Part shown: piece after piece, positions 9,546 to 18,844 of the stretch
How positions within the stretch are numbered: position 1 is the stretch's first letter
Layout: each line of letters starts with the position of its first letter
NCBI GenBank assembly: GCA_017623505.1
Contig: JAGAOZ010000007.1
Location: 108,263-172,262, forward strand
Direction of reading: 5' to 3'
From: Alistipes sp.
GTDB taxonomy: Bacteria; Bacteroidota; Bacteroidia; Bacteroidales; Rikenellaceae
DNA: 64,000 nucleotides
Program-made: the position numbers and the translations under genes
The notes under the pieces: model-generated
What the model saw: the letters and a program-made list of their open reading frames with translations, nothing else
Database searches by the model: none
Told to the model about the DNA's origin: nothing

Positions 9546-10406
9546 ATGAAACAGAAGGGTTTGGGACGAGGTCTAAACGCTATATTTGGAGTAGACAATA
9601 TAGCATCGAAGGTTACACCGATGAATCAGATGGCGGAAATACCCATCTCACAAATAGAGCGTAACCCGCTACAACCTCGTAGTGATTTTGACCAAGAGGC
9701 TCTGCAAGAGTTGGCAGACTCAATCCGACAGTTAGGTGTTATTCAGCCTATAACGGTGAAGAAAAGCGGTGATTCGAAGTATATAATCATCAGCGGCGAA
9801 CGTCGCTGGAGAGCATCACAAATTGTTGGATTGGAGACTCTTCCCGCTTATATACGCGAGGTGGATGATGAAAATCTACACGCAATGGCTCTTGTTGAGA
9901 ATATTCAACGACAGGACCTCAACGCGATAGAGATTGCATTGGGTATGCAGCGTCTAATCGAAGAGTGTGGACTAACACAAGAGGCTATGGCCGACAAGGT
10001 AGGCAAGAAGCGTTCGACAGTATCGAATTACATGCGTCTGCTGAACCTCCCAAATGAGGTGCAGCTGGCTCTTAAAGAGGGTTTGATTTCGATGGGTCAC
10101 GCAAAAGCCATAGCAAGTGTGGCTCCAGAGCAACAAATTTGGGCCTTGAAGCGTTGTATTAAGCGAGGACTTTCGGTACGCCAGGCCGAGGAGCTTGCGC
10201 GTAAGGCTGCTACACCTGCAAAAGATAGAGTATTAGATGAGGAGTATCCTGAGTCATATTCTCGTTTGGTGGAGCAACTGGAGCCATACTTCTCACAAAA
10301 TATCAGTATTAAACGCAGTAAGAGCGGAGGTGGCAAGATTGTTATCGATTTTACATCGGATGCTGATATCGATATGTTCATCGAACGATTTAGCGAAAAG
10401 AACTAA
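9546..10406 (+). CDS. parB: Chromosome-partitioning protein ParB
   Basis: ParB of 286 residues. The N-terminal KGLGRGLNAIF segment recruits ParA in the family. The CTP-binding ParB/Srx domain spans about residues 30-120, with the GERRWRA box at 84-90 and ENIQRQDLNAIE after it. A KorB-like helix-turn-helix follows (LTQEAMADKVGKKRSTVSNY). The C-terminus is the dimerisation region. It loads at parS and spreads as a CTP-dependent clamp. No parS-like palindrome was noticed in this window, though I could not scan exhaustively. The gene lies directly between parA and the DUF5683 gene. Confidence 0.95.
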   Translation: MKQKGLGRGLNAIFGVDNIASKVTPMNQMAEIPISQIERNPLQPRSDFDQEALQELADSIRQLGVIQPITVKKSGDSKYIIISGERRWRASQIVGLETLPAYIREVDDENLHAMALVENIQRQDLNAIEIALGMQRLIEECGLTQEAMADKVGKKRSTVSNYMRLLNLPNEVQLALKEGLISMGHAKAIASVAPEQQIWALKRCIKRGLSVRQAEELARKAATPAKDRVLDEEYPESYSRLVEQLEPYFSQNISIKRSKSGGGKIVIDFTSDADIDMFIERFSEKN

Positions 10407-10429
10407 TTTACTTGGGTAACGTTTTATTT

Positions 10430-11626
10430 ATGACAACACGCACAACAGACTCCCAGCAGATATTAACCACCACTCCAGCAAGAGCATGGCGGAATATCGT
10501 AGCACTACTATCGCTCGTCGTGGTTGTGCTGGGCTGCTCACATACCCTTTCGGCACAAGATTTCCGTCGCGGAGATAAGAAGATGATTAGCGGCGGCGTT
10601 GTCCAGAAACCAGACTCGACAGCAATGGCTCAAGATTCATTATCAATAGCTATTGCAGACTCGATTGCCAGACACCAACCCACCGTTAAAGAGATAAAGC
10701 GAAGAGCCGACTCGCTGGCACGCGTAGAGCGTCGTCGTCTACGCGCTGAGCAAGCTGGTAGAATAGATGCACAGGGTAACATCATCCCTCCAGAGCCTTG
10801 GTTTGGAGATTCTACATCACTGTCAAAGGTCTGCTTGGTGAGTGCAGTATTGCCGGGATATGGACAGATATACAACAAGCAGTATTGGAAGCTTCCTATT
10901 CTATACACAACACTCGGCACTTCGTTAGGTTTGGCTATCCATTATGGTTCGGAATATAAACCTTTGAAGCAGCAATACAACCAAATGATTGTCGAGAATG
11001 GTCTGTACCGTACCGAAGAACTCAATACGCTGCAACGTAAGATGATACGCAAGAACACCACAAAACAGATTATGTGGGGTTTGGCGGCTGCATCATATAT
11101 CTATTTCCTGGGGGATGCGGCGGTAAATTACAGCACAAATGATGTGTCAGACGTAAAAAAAGCGACGACACTCTCGTTGATATGCCCAGGAGCGGGTCAG
11201 ATTTACAACAAGAGTTACTGGCGTGCGCCAATTGTAATTGGTGGTATGGCATCGATGATTTATGTCATCGACTGGAACAATAGAGGTTATCAACGATTCA
11301 AAGAGGCTTACAGACTACGTGCCGACTATGAGGTCAATCCCGGACGATACCCCGGAGGCTCAGCAGATGAGTTCCGAGGTCGTTATTCGGAAACATTCTT
11401 GAAGAATCTGCGAGATTCATATCGTCGAAGCCGAGATTTGAGTATAATATTGACCGTCGTGGTATACGCATTCCAGGCGGTGGATGCACACGTAGATGCA
11501 CATCTGAGAGATTTCGACGTTTCGGACAACCTATCACTCTCAGTAGACCCACTATTTGATTATCAATACACACAGACACACGGAGGTAATCCCGTGTTCG
11601 GATTTAATGTCAATCTAAACTTTTAA
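10430..11626 (+). CDS. DUF5683 domain-containing membrane protein
   Basis: With Met at 10430 the protein has 398 residues; a TTG six codons earlier is the only alternative. The N-terminus has a long hydrophobic signal or anchor (VALLSLVVVVLGCSHTLSA), then a charged region with RRADSLARVERRRLRAEQ. Two copies of a PGxGQIYNKxYWRxPI motif (AVLPGYGQIYNKQYWKLPI and CPGAGQIYNKSYWRAPI) precede hydrophobic segments, which is the hallmark of DUF5683. The C-terminus ends in a short beta-rich tail (FGFNVNLNF). From memory, the family sits between parB and a lytic transglycosylase in many Bacteroidota, as here. Its role is unknown; linkage suggests the envelope or cell cycle. Confidence 0.82.
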   Translation: MTTRTTDSQQILTTTPARAWRNIVALLSLVVVVLGCSHTLSAQDFRRGDKKMISGGVVQKPDSTAMAQDSLSIAIADSIARHQPTVKEIKRRADSLARVERRRLRAEQAGRIDAQGNIIPPEPWFGDSTSLSKVCLVSAVLPGYGQIYNKQYWKLPILYTTLGTSLGLAIHYGSEYKPLKQQYNQMIVENGLYRTEELNTLQRKMIRKNTTKQIMWGLAAASYIYFLGDAAVNYSTNDVSDVKKATTLSLICPGAGQIYNKSYWRAPIVIGGMASMIYVIDWNNRGYQRFKEAYRLRADYEVNPGRYPGGSADEFRGRYSETFLKNLRDSYRRSRDLSIILTVVVYAFQAVDAHVDAHLRDFDVSDNLSLSVDPLFDYQYTQTHGGNPVFGFNVNLNF

Positions 11627-11647
11627 AAAATAATAAAGAAGCACTCT

Positions 11648-13051
11648 ATGGCGAACAAATTTCTTTTACCAGCAATTCTATGTTTTGCACTACTCTATTC
11701 TGTGGACTCACAGGCTCAGCTATTTGGTCCTAAGAAAAAAGAGCTACGTAAACAAGTTCAACAAAAACAACAAACTATTGATTCATTGCAAAACGTAATA
11801 AGCCAACTACGCCATAGGAACACAGCGTCAGCTTATGTAGCTGACAATAACTCAAATGATGCAGAGGCGTTCACACGTAATACTTTCAGCGTAGACTATA
11901 CCCCTGCCGTAGCAGACTCATTGGCTCACGCATTGCAGTTGCGTCAATCCAACGATGCCTTTGATAGCTTCTTCAAAGAGTATATTTGCGAGCCTACGAC
12001 ACTGAGTGACGACAAATCATTGGACTCGCTTTATGAAGCCAGACTGAAGTGCATCGTAACGCCTATTAACCTGCCATACAATTCGGTTATACGTAGTTAT
12101 ATTCACACCTACACATCGAAGTACAGCGTTATGCACCGCGTTATGCCACTATCGAAGTATTACTTCCCGATGATAGATGAGGAGCTTACAAAGGCGGGGC
12201 TACCCATCGAATTACACGCCATGGCAATCATCGAGTCAGCACTAAACCCTACCATCACATCGAAGATGGGTGCGGGAGGTTTGTGGCAATTTATGCCAAC
12301 AACAGGTAAGGCATACGGGCTGACGATTAACTCTATGGTGGACGAGCGTTTTGACCCTGTGAAATCTACACGTGCGGCGTGCCGTTACATGAAGGATTTG
12401 TACAACATGTATAACGATTGGGGCTTGGCTTTGGCAGCATATAATTGTGGTCCCGGAAATGTCAATAAAGCTCTGGCTGCCACCGGCGGAAACCCAAAGT
12501 CATTCTGGGAGGTATATTGGCACCTGCCAAGCGAGACCAGAGGCTATGTGCCTGCATTTGTCGCAGCACTATACGTCTACAACTACCACGAGGTACACAA
12601 TATAAGTTGTGAGAATCCTCCTATGCCTTTGGCGGTTGATACGGTACACGTAAGCAAGTTGATGCACTTCGACCAGATTGCAACGACAATCGACGTGGAT
12701 AAGCAGACTTTACAGATGCTTAATCCTCAATACAAACTGGATATAATCCCTGCTGTTGAGAAGGAGCAGACACTTATCTTGCCGACAAATCGTCTGACCG
12801 ATTTTATAAATAGCAAAGAGGCTATATATGCTAAAGATTCCACATATTTGGGCGAATACCTCAATCCATCAACCGTAGCCAAAAAGATGGAGGAGACAAA
12901 GGTTGTGTTCTACAAGGTGAAGAAGGGTGATACGCTGGGTGCTATCGCTCGACGATACCACGTGACAACCAAGCAGATAATGAAGTGGAACAGGCTCAAA
13001 AATGCCGACAAGCTCAGCATTGGCCAAAAACTGCGTATCGAGCAGCGATAG
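11648..13051 (+). CDS. MltD-like lytic transglycosylase with LysM
   Basis: The 467-residue protein has an N-terminal signal (LLPAILCFALLYSVDSQA), a coiled-coil segment around residues 30-60, and an SLT domain at about 180-330. The catalytic glutamate is Glu196 in AIIESALNP, followed by SKMGAGGLWQFMPTTGKAYGL and AAYNCGPGNV, the standard MltC/D/Slt70 motifs. A degenerate LysM-like segment lies at about 335-385 and a clear LysM (YKVKKGDTLGAIARRYHV) ends the protein at about 420-467. It cleaves the MurNAc-GlcNAc bond in peptidoglycan, forming anhydro ends. It lies 21 bp after the DUF5683 gene and 3 bp before mnmE, so the parA-mnmE run may be one transcript. Confidence 0.92.
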   Translation: MANKFLLPAILCFALLYSVDSQAQLFGPKKKELRKQVQQKQQTIDSLQNVISQLRHRNTASAYVADNNSNDAEAFTRNTFSVDYTPAVADSLAHALQLRQSNDAFDSFFKEYICEPTTLSDDKSLDSLYEARLKCIVTPINLPYNSVIRSYIHTYTSKYSVMHRVMPLSKYYFPMIDEELTKAGLPIELHAMAIIESALNPTITSKMGAGGLWQFMPTTGKAYGLTINSMVDERFDPVKSTRAACRYMKDLYNMYNDWGLALAAYNCGPGNVNKALAATGGNPKSFWEVYWHLPSETRGYVPAFVAALYVYNYHEVHNISCENPPMPLAVDTVHVSKLMHFDQIATTIDVDKQTLQMLNPQYKLDIIPAVEKEQTLILPTNRLTDFINSKEAIYAKDSTYLGEYLNPSTVAKKMEETKVVFYKVKKGDTLGAIARRYHVTTKQIMKWNRLKNADKLSIGQKLRIEQR

Positions 13052-13054
13052 ATA

Positions 13055-14413
13055 ATGATATATAACGACAGCGACACAATAGTAGCACCCGCAACAGCAA
13101 CGGGTGGAGCTCTCTGCCTGATACGTATCAGTGGCGGGCAAGCAATCGCTATTGTCGATGATATATTTTGCGGCAAGCAACCTCTATCGCTCGTTGGCAG
13201 CCACAGAGCTGTATACGGCAACATTGTAGAGAATGGACGGGTGATAGATGACGTTGTAGTAACCATCTTCAAAGCCCCACACACCTATACCGGAGAGGAT
13301 ATTGTCGAAATATCGGCTCACGGCTCGCGCTATATCATCAATCGCATCATTTCAGCCATAACATCACGCGGGGCACGTATGGCCGAGGCGGGAGAGTTCA
13401 CACGCCGAGCTTTTTTGGCAGGACGACTTGATTTGTCGCAGGCAGAGGCTGTTGCCGATATTATTGCTTCGGAGTCGCAGGCATCACATGCCATAGCATC
13501 GACACAGATGCGAGGTGGCTATTCCGATGAGTTGAAGGCGATGCGCCACGAGTTGGTAAATCTATGTTCATTACTGGAGTTGGAACTGGACTTCTCAGAG
13601 GAAGATGTAGAGTTCGCGGATAGGAGTCAGCTAAACAGCTTAGTAAAGGCATTATCAAATAAGGTAGATAGTCTGCGCCAGAGTTTTGCTCTCGGCAATG
13701 TTCTCAAAGAGGGCGTTACAGTTGCTATTGTTGGAGCTCCCAATGTAGGCAAAAGCACCCTACTCAACCGCTTAGCCGGAGAGGAGAGAGCTATGGTGTC
13801 GGATATTGCAGGAACAACACGCGACACGATAGAGGTAGTAACAAATATCGACGGGGTAATCTTCCGATTTATAGATACTGCCGGACTACACGCCACCGAC
13901 GACAGATTGGAGCAGATGGGTATAGAGCGCACCCGGGAGGCGATCTCGAAGGCTCGCATAATCTTAGTAATGCGGGAGGCTTTTACGACAGATAGCGATG
14001 CGACACTGCTTGATTTCTCGCCGAATGAGCAACAGAGAGTATATCACGTTATAAACAAAATAGACCTGTGCAATAACTATCAAGCCGAAACGACGGATGA
14101 TACTTTATTATATATATCGGCCAAAAGCGGCATCGGCATCGAGGAGCTAAAGGAACGACTGACCGAGGGTTTGGATTTGGCGGCAGCATACCGAGGCGAT
14201 ACGATTGTATCGTCACAAAGACACTACCAAGCACTAACACAAGCCTCGGAATCCCTGCAGGCGACGCTCTCGGCAATCAAGCGTGACACATCGGCAGACC
14301 TGCTGAGCGAGGAAATACGACAAGTAATGCACCACATCGGCACTATCACGGGCGAAATCTCTTCAGACGACATCCTGCATAATATTTTCTCGAAGTTCTG
14401 CATCGGCAAGTAG
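13055..14413 (+). CDS. mnmE: tRNA uridine-5-carboxymethylaminomethyl(34) GTPase MnmE
   Basis: MnmE of 452 residues, full family length. The N-terminal folate-binding domain contains [11 protein letters not shown] and the [21 protein letters not shown] signature around 111-131. The inserted G domain has G1 GAPNVGKST (227-235), switch I GTTRDT, G3 DTAG (274-277) and an INKID G4 motif. The protein ends in FCIGK, the conserved C-terminal cysteine motif. With MnmG it modifies wobble uridine 34 of several tRNAs. The TAG stop is followed 20 bp later by a hairpin terminator shared with the convergent winged-helix gene. Confidence 0.97.
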   Translation: MIYNDSDTIVAPATATGGALCLIRISGGQAIAIVDDIFCGKQPLSLVGSHRAVYGNIVENGRVIDDVVVTIFKAPHTYTGEDIVEISAHGSRYIINRIISAITSRGARMAEAGEFTRRAFLAGRLDLSQAEAVADIIASESQASHAIASTQMRGGYSDELKAMRHELVNLCSLLELELDFSEEDVEFADRSQLNSLVKALSNKVDSLRQSFALGNVLKEGVTVAIVGAPNVGKSTLLNRLAGEERAMVSDIAGTTRDTIEVVTNIDGVIFRFIDTAGLHATDDRLEQMGIERTREAISKARIILVMREAFTTDSDATLLDFSPNEQQRVYHVINKIDLCNNYQAETTDDTLLYISAKSGIGIEELKERLTEGLDLAAAYRGDTIVSSQRHYQALTQASESLQATLSAIKRDTSADLLSEEIRQVMHHIGTITGEISSDDILHNIFSKFCIGK

Positions 14414-14667
14414 AGGCAATTAAATAAGACGACAAAAGCGGTAAGATCTAAAGACTTACCGCTTTTGGTGTGATATTGGGGTTGCATTACTGGGCGGGGG
14501 GTCCACTTGCAACGAACAGGAGAGATGATAGCTCCCTCATCCTTGAGTTGCTTCATGGCCTTATCAACCTCCTTACGGTCGATACCGCTCAACTCGGCAA
14601 TCTTACCTGCATTCAGAGGCTCTCCTGCCTCCTTCATCACCTGCAATACTTTCTGTTTTGTTTCCAT
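14224..14667 (-). CDS. Small winged-helix regulator, apparent +1 frameshift at its 3' end
   Basis: The first 57 residues ([20 protein letters not shown] onward, with [19 protein letters not shown] and ending VRCKWTP) form a small winged-helix domain of the MarR/ArsR-like type that is common as an isolated protein of about 60 residues in Bacteroidota (from memory). After Pro57 the literal frame runs on for 90 residues through the terminator hairpin at 14434-14466 and antisense into mnmE, which is implausible. At that point there is a run of six C on the coding strand (14496-14501). With five C the frame would close as KWTPAQ-stop at 14487. So either the gene is frameshifted or the base call is wrong. 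The real product is probably 14487-14667. Its DNA target is unknown. Confidence 0.6.
   Translation of the reverse strand: METKQKVLQVMKEAGEPLNAGKIAELSGIDRKEVDKAMKQLKDEGAIISPVRCKWTPRPVMQPQYHTKSGKSLDLTAFVVLFNCLYLPMQNFEKILCRMSSEEISPVIVPMWCITCRISSLSRSADVSRLIAESVACRDSEACVSAW
14434..14466. terminator. Bidirectional intrinsic terminator
   Basis: A perfect 12-bp stem (14434-14445 with 14455-14466) is flanked by A4 and T4 runs, with a 9-nt loop. It separates convergent mnmE and the winged-helix gene, and can end both transcripts. Confidence 0.85.
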
Positions 14668-14706
14668 ATACTAAATTTTACTACTTACTATTACAATTTT
14701 CGTACC

Positions 14707-15219
14707 TTATGGGCGGGGACCGTATTCGTTAGTATGTGGGTCTGAAGGTCTGATCATCCAAATAATCATAAAGATAAGTCCCACGATAGGAATACAGCCA
14801 ATAAAGTAGAACCAGCCACTCTTACCTATATCATGCAGACGACGAACAAACATCGCTATCGTAGGTATCATAACCACAAAAGCACCAACACCAGTCATTG
14901 ACAGAAGGCATGAGAAGAGGTACCACCACCAGAACTCCGAACGGCTGGCACGACCAGAGAATGTTGCATACTTGCTAAAACCAGCCTTGATTGCTTCTCC
15001 AAAGCTCATAATATCGCCAGAGGAATTCGACACCTTAGCAACCGGCTTAGGAGCTTTACCGCTCAAGCTGTGTCCACAACGTACACAAATCACAGCCAAA
15101 GGGTCGGGCTGTGCACCACAATTACCACAAAACTTAGTGCCTGCTCCAACAGGAACACCACACTTTAGGCAAACGACTGCGCCCTCACCGATAGGGGCAC
15201 CACAATTCTTACAAAACAT
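14707..15219 (-). CDS. Zinc-ribbon and DUF805 membrane protein
   Basis: The 170-residue protein starts with repeated CxxC knuckles: Cys3/Cys6 and Cys17/Cys20, then Cys32/Cys35 and Cys45/Cys48, giving two zinc ribbons of the zinc_ribbon_2/DZR type. A linker is followed by a DUF805 domain (FSGRASRSEFWWWYLF, three hydrophobic segments, RRLHDIGKSGWF and IWMIRPSDPHTNEYGP near the end). This is an inner-membrane protein with cytoplasmic zinc fingers; no function is established for the family. A TTTG-N18-TAACTTTG promoter lies upstream at 15344-15373. The gene reads toward the small winged-helix gene, 40 bp away on the same strand, so they may be co-transcribed. Confidence 0.85.
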   Translation of the reverse strand: MFCKNCGAPIGEGAVVCLKCGVPVGAGTKFCGNCGAQPDPLAVICVRCGHSLSGKAPKPVAKVSNSSGDIMSFGEAIKAGFSKYATFSGRASRSEFWWWYLFSCLLSMTGVGAFVVMIPTIAMFVRRLHDIGKSGWFYFIGCIPIVGLIFMIIWMIRPSDPHTNEYGPRP

Positions 15220-15343
15220 ACGGCTACGACATTTATTCTATCGGCACCTCGATATTTGGTTAATACTATCGGAGATATGGTGCTACAAGCTTCTGCCGGC
15301 TTATTCCACACAGCATAAACATATATCTCCGACTTACTCTCTA

Positions 15344-15373
15344 CAAAGTTAAATATTTTTTCACAAAAACAAA
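15344..15373 (-). promoter_or_regulatory. Bacteroidota-type promoter for the DUF805 gene
   Basis: On the minus strand TTTG (15373-15370) is followed after 18 nt by TAACTTTG (15351-15344), matching the -33/-7 consensus of Bacteroidota primary sigma factor. It lies between the gltA-like gene and the DUF805 gene, about 125 bp upstream of the latter. Confidence 0.65.
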
Positions 15374-15378
15374 GCAAT

Positions 15379-16770
15379 TTAAGCTCTCTTCTCCTTGATA
15401 TAGGCATCTATCGCCTTAGCAGCCTTACGACCTGCACCCATAGCCAAAATCACCGTAGCAGCACCCGTCACAGCATCACCGCCAGCAAAGACTCCTTCAC
15501 GTGTGGTTGCTCCGTTATCATCGGCAACGATACAACCTCGGCGATTGGTCTCCAAGCCTCGCGTCGTCTGCTTAAGTAATGGATTAGGGGATGTTCCAAG
15601 AGCCATAATTACCACGTCACACTCGACCTCAAAATCTGAGCCCTCAACAACAACAGGCGAACGACGACCACTCTCGTCAGGCTCTCCAAGTTCCATTCTA
15701 ACGCAAGAGATTGCCTTAACCCAACCCCTATCATCGCCAATAACACGTGTTGGATTGGTAAGCATACGGAACTCTATACCCTCCTCCTTGGCATGGTGCA
15801 CCTCCTCTTGGCGAGCAGGCAACTCAGCCTCACTACGGCGATAGACTATCGTAGCCTCAGCACCCAGACGCTTGGCAGTACGTACTGCATCCATAGCTAC
15901 GTTACCGCCACCTACGACAACAACGCGTTTGCCGACATAGATAGGGGTATCATACGTCTGGTCGTAAGCACGCATCAAATTGGCACGAGTCAAGAACTCA
16001 TTAGCCGAGACTACGCCATTGAGATTCTCACCCTCAATACCCATAAAGCGAGGCAAACCTGCTCCTGAGCCGATAAACACAGCATCAAAACCCTCCTGCT
16101 CAAACAGAGCATCGATAGTAATGGTTCGGCCGACAATAACATCACACTCGAATTTGACGCCCAAATCTTTGAGTTTACCTATTTCGCGTGCCACAATCTT
16201 CTCCTTAGGTAGGCGGAACTCCGGGATACCATAGACCAACACACCGCCAACCTTATGCAACGCCTCGAAAATAGTAACATCGTAACCCCACTTAGCCAAA
16301 TCACTCGCACAAGCCAAACCGGCAGGGCCGCTACCGATAACTGCTACTTTATGACCGTTAGGCTCAGCTATGGCAGCATCCGCCGCTCCATTCTCAAGAC
16401 TCCAGTCGCCCACAAAGCGTTCCAACTTACCGATAGCCACCGGCTCGGACTTAATGCCAACGATACAAGAGCCCTCACACTGAGTCTCCTGCGGACACAC
16501 GCGGCCGCAAATGCTTGGCAACGAACTATCCGCAGCAATAATCGAGGCCGCACCTGCAAAATCACTCTCCAACACCTTATGAATAAAGGCCGGAATATCA
16601 ATCCCAACAGGGCAAGCCGCAACACAACGAGGATTCTTACAACCCAAACAACGAGAAGCCTCCAAGATAGCCTCCTCACTATTATATCCGTAGCACACCT
16701 CCTCAAAATTGGTCGCGCGCAGGCGGGCATCCTGCTCACGAACTGCTACACGCGGTATCTTATTTGCCAT
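15379..16770 (-). CDS. gltA: NADPH-dependent glutamate synthase small-subunit-like oxidoreductase (NfnL/SudA type)
   Basis: The start at 16770 (MANKIPRV) is chosen; 27 extra upstream codons have no family resemblance and would deepen the overlap with the neighbour. The 463-residue protein has an N-terminal Fer4_20 domain with CLGCKNPRCVAACPVGIDIP and CGRVCPQETQCEGSC cysteine sets binding two [4Fe-4S] clusters, an FAD-binding GSGPAGLACASDL motif and a second Rossmann VVGGGNVAMDAVRTA motif for NAD(P)H. Annotated as gltA in many genomes, the family also includes the large subunit of the electron-bifurcating NADH-dependent ferredoxin:NADP reductase (Nfn) and sulfide dehydrogenase (Sud). The 11-bp overlap with a ferredoxin-NADP reductase-like gene favours an Nfn/Sud-type complex over a true glutamate synthase. 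Confidence 0.88.
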   Translation of the reverse strand: MANKIPRVAVREQDARLRATNFEEVCYGYNSEEAILEASRCLGCKNPRCVAACPVGIDIPAFIHKVLESDFAGAASIIAADSSLPSICGRVCPQETQCEGSCIVGIKSEPVAIGKLERFVGDWSLENGAADAAIAEPNGHKVAVIGSGPAGLACASDLAKWGYDVTIFEALHKVGGVLVYGIPEFRLPKEKIVAREIGKLKDLGVKFECDVIVGRTITIDALFEQEGFDAVFIGSGAGLPRFMGIEGENLNGVVSANEFLTRANLMRAYDQTYDTPIYVGKRVVVVGGGNVAMDAVRTAKRLGAEATIVYRRSEAELPARQEEVHHAKEEGIEFRMLTNPTRVIGDDRGWVKAISCVRMELGEPDESGRRSPVVVEGSDFEVECDVVIMALGTSPNPLLKQTTRGLETNRRGCIVADDNGATTREGVFAGGDAVTGAATVILAMGAGRKAAKAIDAYIKEKRA

Positions 16771-17623
16771 AACAATTACACTCTTTATGTTTTTCGTCTG
16801 CAAACCTCTCCTGCTCACGATACATCGACTGACGACGCATAGCTTCATCAAAATCTACCTTATGGCCGTCAAACTCAGGGCCATCGACACACGTAAACAG
16901 CGTCTTGCCACCAACGCTCACGCGGCAGGCTCCACACATACCCGTACCATCGACCATCAACGCATTGAGCGACACGGTGGTAGGGAGCTCATACTTAGCA
17001 GTTGTCAAGCAGACAAACTTCATCATAATCATCGGACCAATAGCCACACACTCATCATAACTCTTCCCCTCATTGGCAATAAGCTCGTCAATCTTTGCTG
17101 TAACCAGACCCTTGAAACCCTTACTGCCGTCATCTGTCGCAATGTAAAGGTTGGTCGTAACCTTAGCCATCTCGTCGGTATAAATCAACATAGAGGCGGT
17201 CTTTGCACCAATAATAACATCGACCTTAGCACCATGCTCATAGAGCCACTTGACTTGAGGATATACCGGTGCAGTGCCTACTCCTCCGGCAACAAATAAG
17301 TAATGACGCGAACGCAACTCCTCCTCGCTAAGCGCAACAAAAGCCGACGGATTGCCCAATGGTCCGACAAAATCGGCAATGTAATCGCCAATCTGCATAG
17401 CACAAAGTTTACGCGTAGATAGCCCAATAGCCTGGATAACAATTGTCACAGAACCATCCTTCACATCGCTATCCGCTATCGTCAAAGGCACTCTTTCGCC
17501 ATGCTCATCTACTCTCACTATCACAAACTGTCCCGGCAGAGCACTCTGCGCTACACGAGGAGCCTCAATTCGCAAGAGATAGATATTCTCTGACAATAGT
17601 CGCTTCTCTAAAATCTTAAACAT
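16760..17623 (-). CDS. Sulfide/dihydroorotate dehydrogenase-like FAD/NAD-binding protein (NfnS/SudB type)
   Basis: The 287-residue protein has the ferredoxin-NADP reductase fold. The N-terminal FAD barrel contains LPGQFVIVRVDEHGERVPLTIAD, followed by GPLGNPSAF and a NAD-binding VAGGVGTAPVYPQVKWL segment. Near the C-terminus DGTGMCGACRV and GKTLFTCVDGPEFDGH supply the cysteines of a [2Fe-2S] cluster. This is the small subunit layout of NfnAB/SudAB, which couples NADH, NADPH and ferredoxin. It precedes and overlaps the GltA-like subunit by 11 bp, implying coupled translation. The C-terminal ECNCYGK tail has two extra cysteines, after a segment typical of the family. Confidence 0.88.
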   Translation of the reverse strand: MFKILEKRLLSENIYLLRIEAPRVAQSALPGQFVIVRVDEHGERVPLTIADSDVKDGSVTIVIQAIGLSTRKLCAMQIGDYIADFVGPLGNPSAFVALSEEELRSRHYLFVAGGVGTAPVYPQVKWLYEHGAKVDVIIGAKTASMLIYTDEMAKVTTNLYIATDDGSKGFKGLVTAKIDELIANEGKSYDECVAIGPMIMMKFVCLTTAKYELPTTVSLNALMVDGTGMCGACRVSVGGKTLFTCVDGPEFDGHKVDFDEAMRRQSMYREQERFADEKHKECNCYGK

Positions 17624-17638
17624 ATCTTATTATATCTT

Positions 17639-18733
17639 CTATTTGCTGACAACAATCGCTGTAACGCGCAACGACTGCATCGGCTGTACAACATCATTGG
17701 TAATAATTCTCACTCGCTCGGAATATGGACCATAATCACATTTCGAGCTGTTAAAGGTAAATCGCACCTTAAGCGAGCCCCCGGCAGGAATCCTATCTCC
17801 TGCCTTCAGCGAACAACTCAACGTCTGCGCGGGATACTCCACGGCTCTAATTATCAAGTCACTACCGCCCTCATTGCGCAATACTATCGAATCGTCACTC
17901 GCCGACAAAGGGTATTTAACCTCTGCGAATTTAACAATTTTTTTTGACATTTCCAGCGCAGGCAACGTAAGATCCTCCTCCATACGGTCATACCTATCCA
18001 CCGCTATAACATTGGCACTAAGCTTCACGTGCGAGGTTTTTCCATCTACAACCACCTTGACAACATCATCGAGCGTACCATAAGTCTTGCTGCTTCGAGG
18101 TATCACATATCGCATCTTCAGCACACCGCTCTTACCTGCCGGTAACACCGATGGAGCATCAATCGTAAACAGACCGCTGGATTGCAATGATATAAATTCG
18201 ATTCGCACATCTTTTGCAGAGGTATTAACCCACTCGACACTCTCCTCGACACTCTCGCCACGCCCAACGTAAGCAAAAGCATGAAAATTAGACGAGAAAC
18301 GCACACCGGAGCCTATAACAAAAGGATATTGCTCCTCGATACTTTTCTTACGCGGGAGGGTTTTACCCTCCACAACCAACGTAATATCCTCGCCAGCTGA
18401 AGTCTTGACTGTAACATTCTTCGAGAAGATGCCGGGACGATACATAGGGTCGTAGACTACCTCTATCTCGCCTTTGGCACCAGGGGCAACAGGTTGGCGA
18501 GAAAAACTCGGAGTGGTACAACCACAGTTAGCAACCACACGGAGGATAGATACAGGCTGCTTACCGACATTTTTATATATAAAGGTGTGCGACACCTTGC
18601 CTCCATCTTCCGCAATATCGCCAAAGTCCCACGTAGCATGCTCAAACTGAATACATTGCTGCGCATAGAGATTCGACGCAAAGAGCAGCGAACAGACACA
18701 AATCAGCGTTTTAAAATGTAGTAATGTTCTCAT
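17639..18733 (-). CDS. DUF1573 domain secreted protein
   Basis: From Met at 18733 the protein is 364 residues with a signal peptide (LLHFKTLICVCSLLFASNLYA). The mature part begins FEHATWDFGDIAEDGGKVSH and continues with VANCGCTTPSFSRQPVAPGAKG, the classic DUF1573 unit, an immunoglobulin-like strand repeat. Further Ig-like units follow, the last with LKAGDRIPAGGSLKVRFTFN. The family is abundant in Bacteroidota envelopes; function is unknown. A TATCTTTG box at 18749-18742 lies only about 9 bp before the ATG, so the mRNA may be nearly leaderless. An upstream in-frame extension to 18826 would run through this promoter and is rejected. A 15-bp gap separates it from the flavoprotein gene. Confidence 0.85.
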   Translation of the reverse strand: MRTLLHFKTLICVCSLLFASNLYAQQCIQFEHATWDFGDIAEDGGKVSHTFIYKNVGKQPVSILRVVANCGCTTPSFSRQPVAPGAKGEIEVVYDPMYRPGIFSKNVTVKTSAGEDITLVVEGKTLPRKKSIEEQYPFVIGSGVRFSSNFHAFAYVGRGESVEESVEWVNTSAKDVRIEFISLQSSGLFTIDAPSVLPAGKSGVLKMRYVIPRSSKTYGTLDDVVKVVVDGKTSHVKLSANVIAVDRYDRMEEDLTLPALEMSKKIVKFAEVKYPLSASDDSIVLRNEGGSDLIIRAVEYPAQTLSCSLKAGDRIPAGGSLKVRFTFNSSKCDYGPYSERVRIITNDVVQPMQSLRVTAIVVSK

Positions 18734-18741
18734 ATCAGATA

Positions 18742-18749
18742 CAAAGATA
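18742..18749 (-). promoter_or_regulatory. -7 element upstream of the DUF1573 gene
   Basis: TATCTTTG on the minus strand matches TAnnTTTG. No TTTG lies exactly 19 nt upstream (one is at 22 nt). The ATG is 9 bp downstream of the box, so transcription would start within a few bases of the start codon. Confidence 0.5.
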
Positions 18750-18778
18750 TATTTTTTTTGAAAATTTCTTTCAAAATT

Positions 18779-18810
18779 CTTGCACATTAAAAAAAAGCCC
18801 CTTATATTTG
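18779..18810 (+). promoter_or_regulatory. Promoter of tRNA-Asn
   Basis: CTTG (18779-18782), 20 nt, TATATTTG (18803-18810) closely matches the Bacteroidota promoter. It lies 34 bp upstream of the tRNA 5' end. Confidence 0.7.
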
Positions 18811-18844
18811 CACTCGCAAAACGCAAAAGACGTTCTTACAAATT

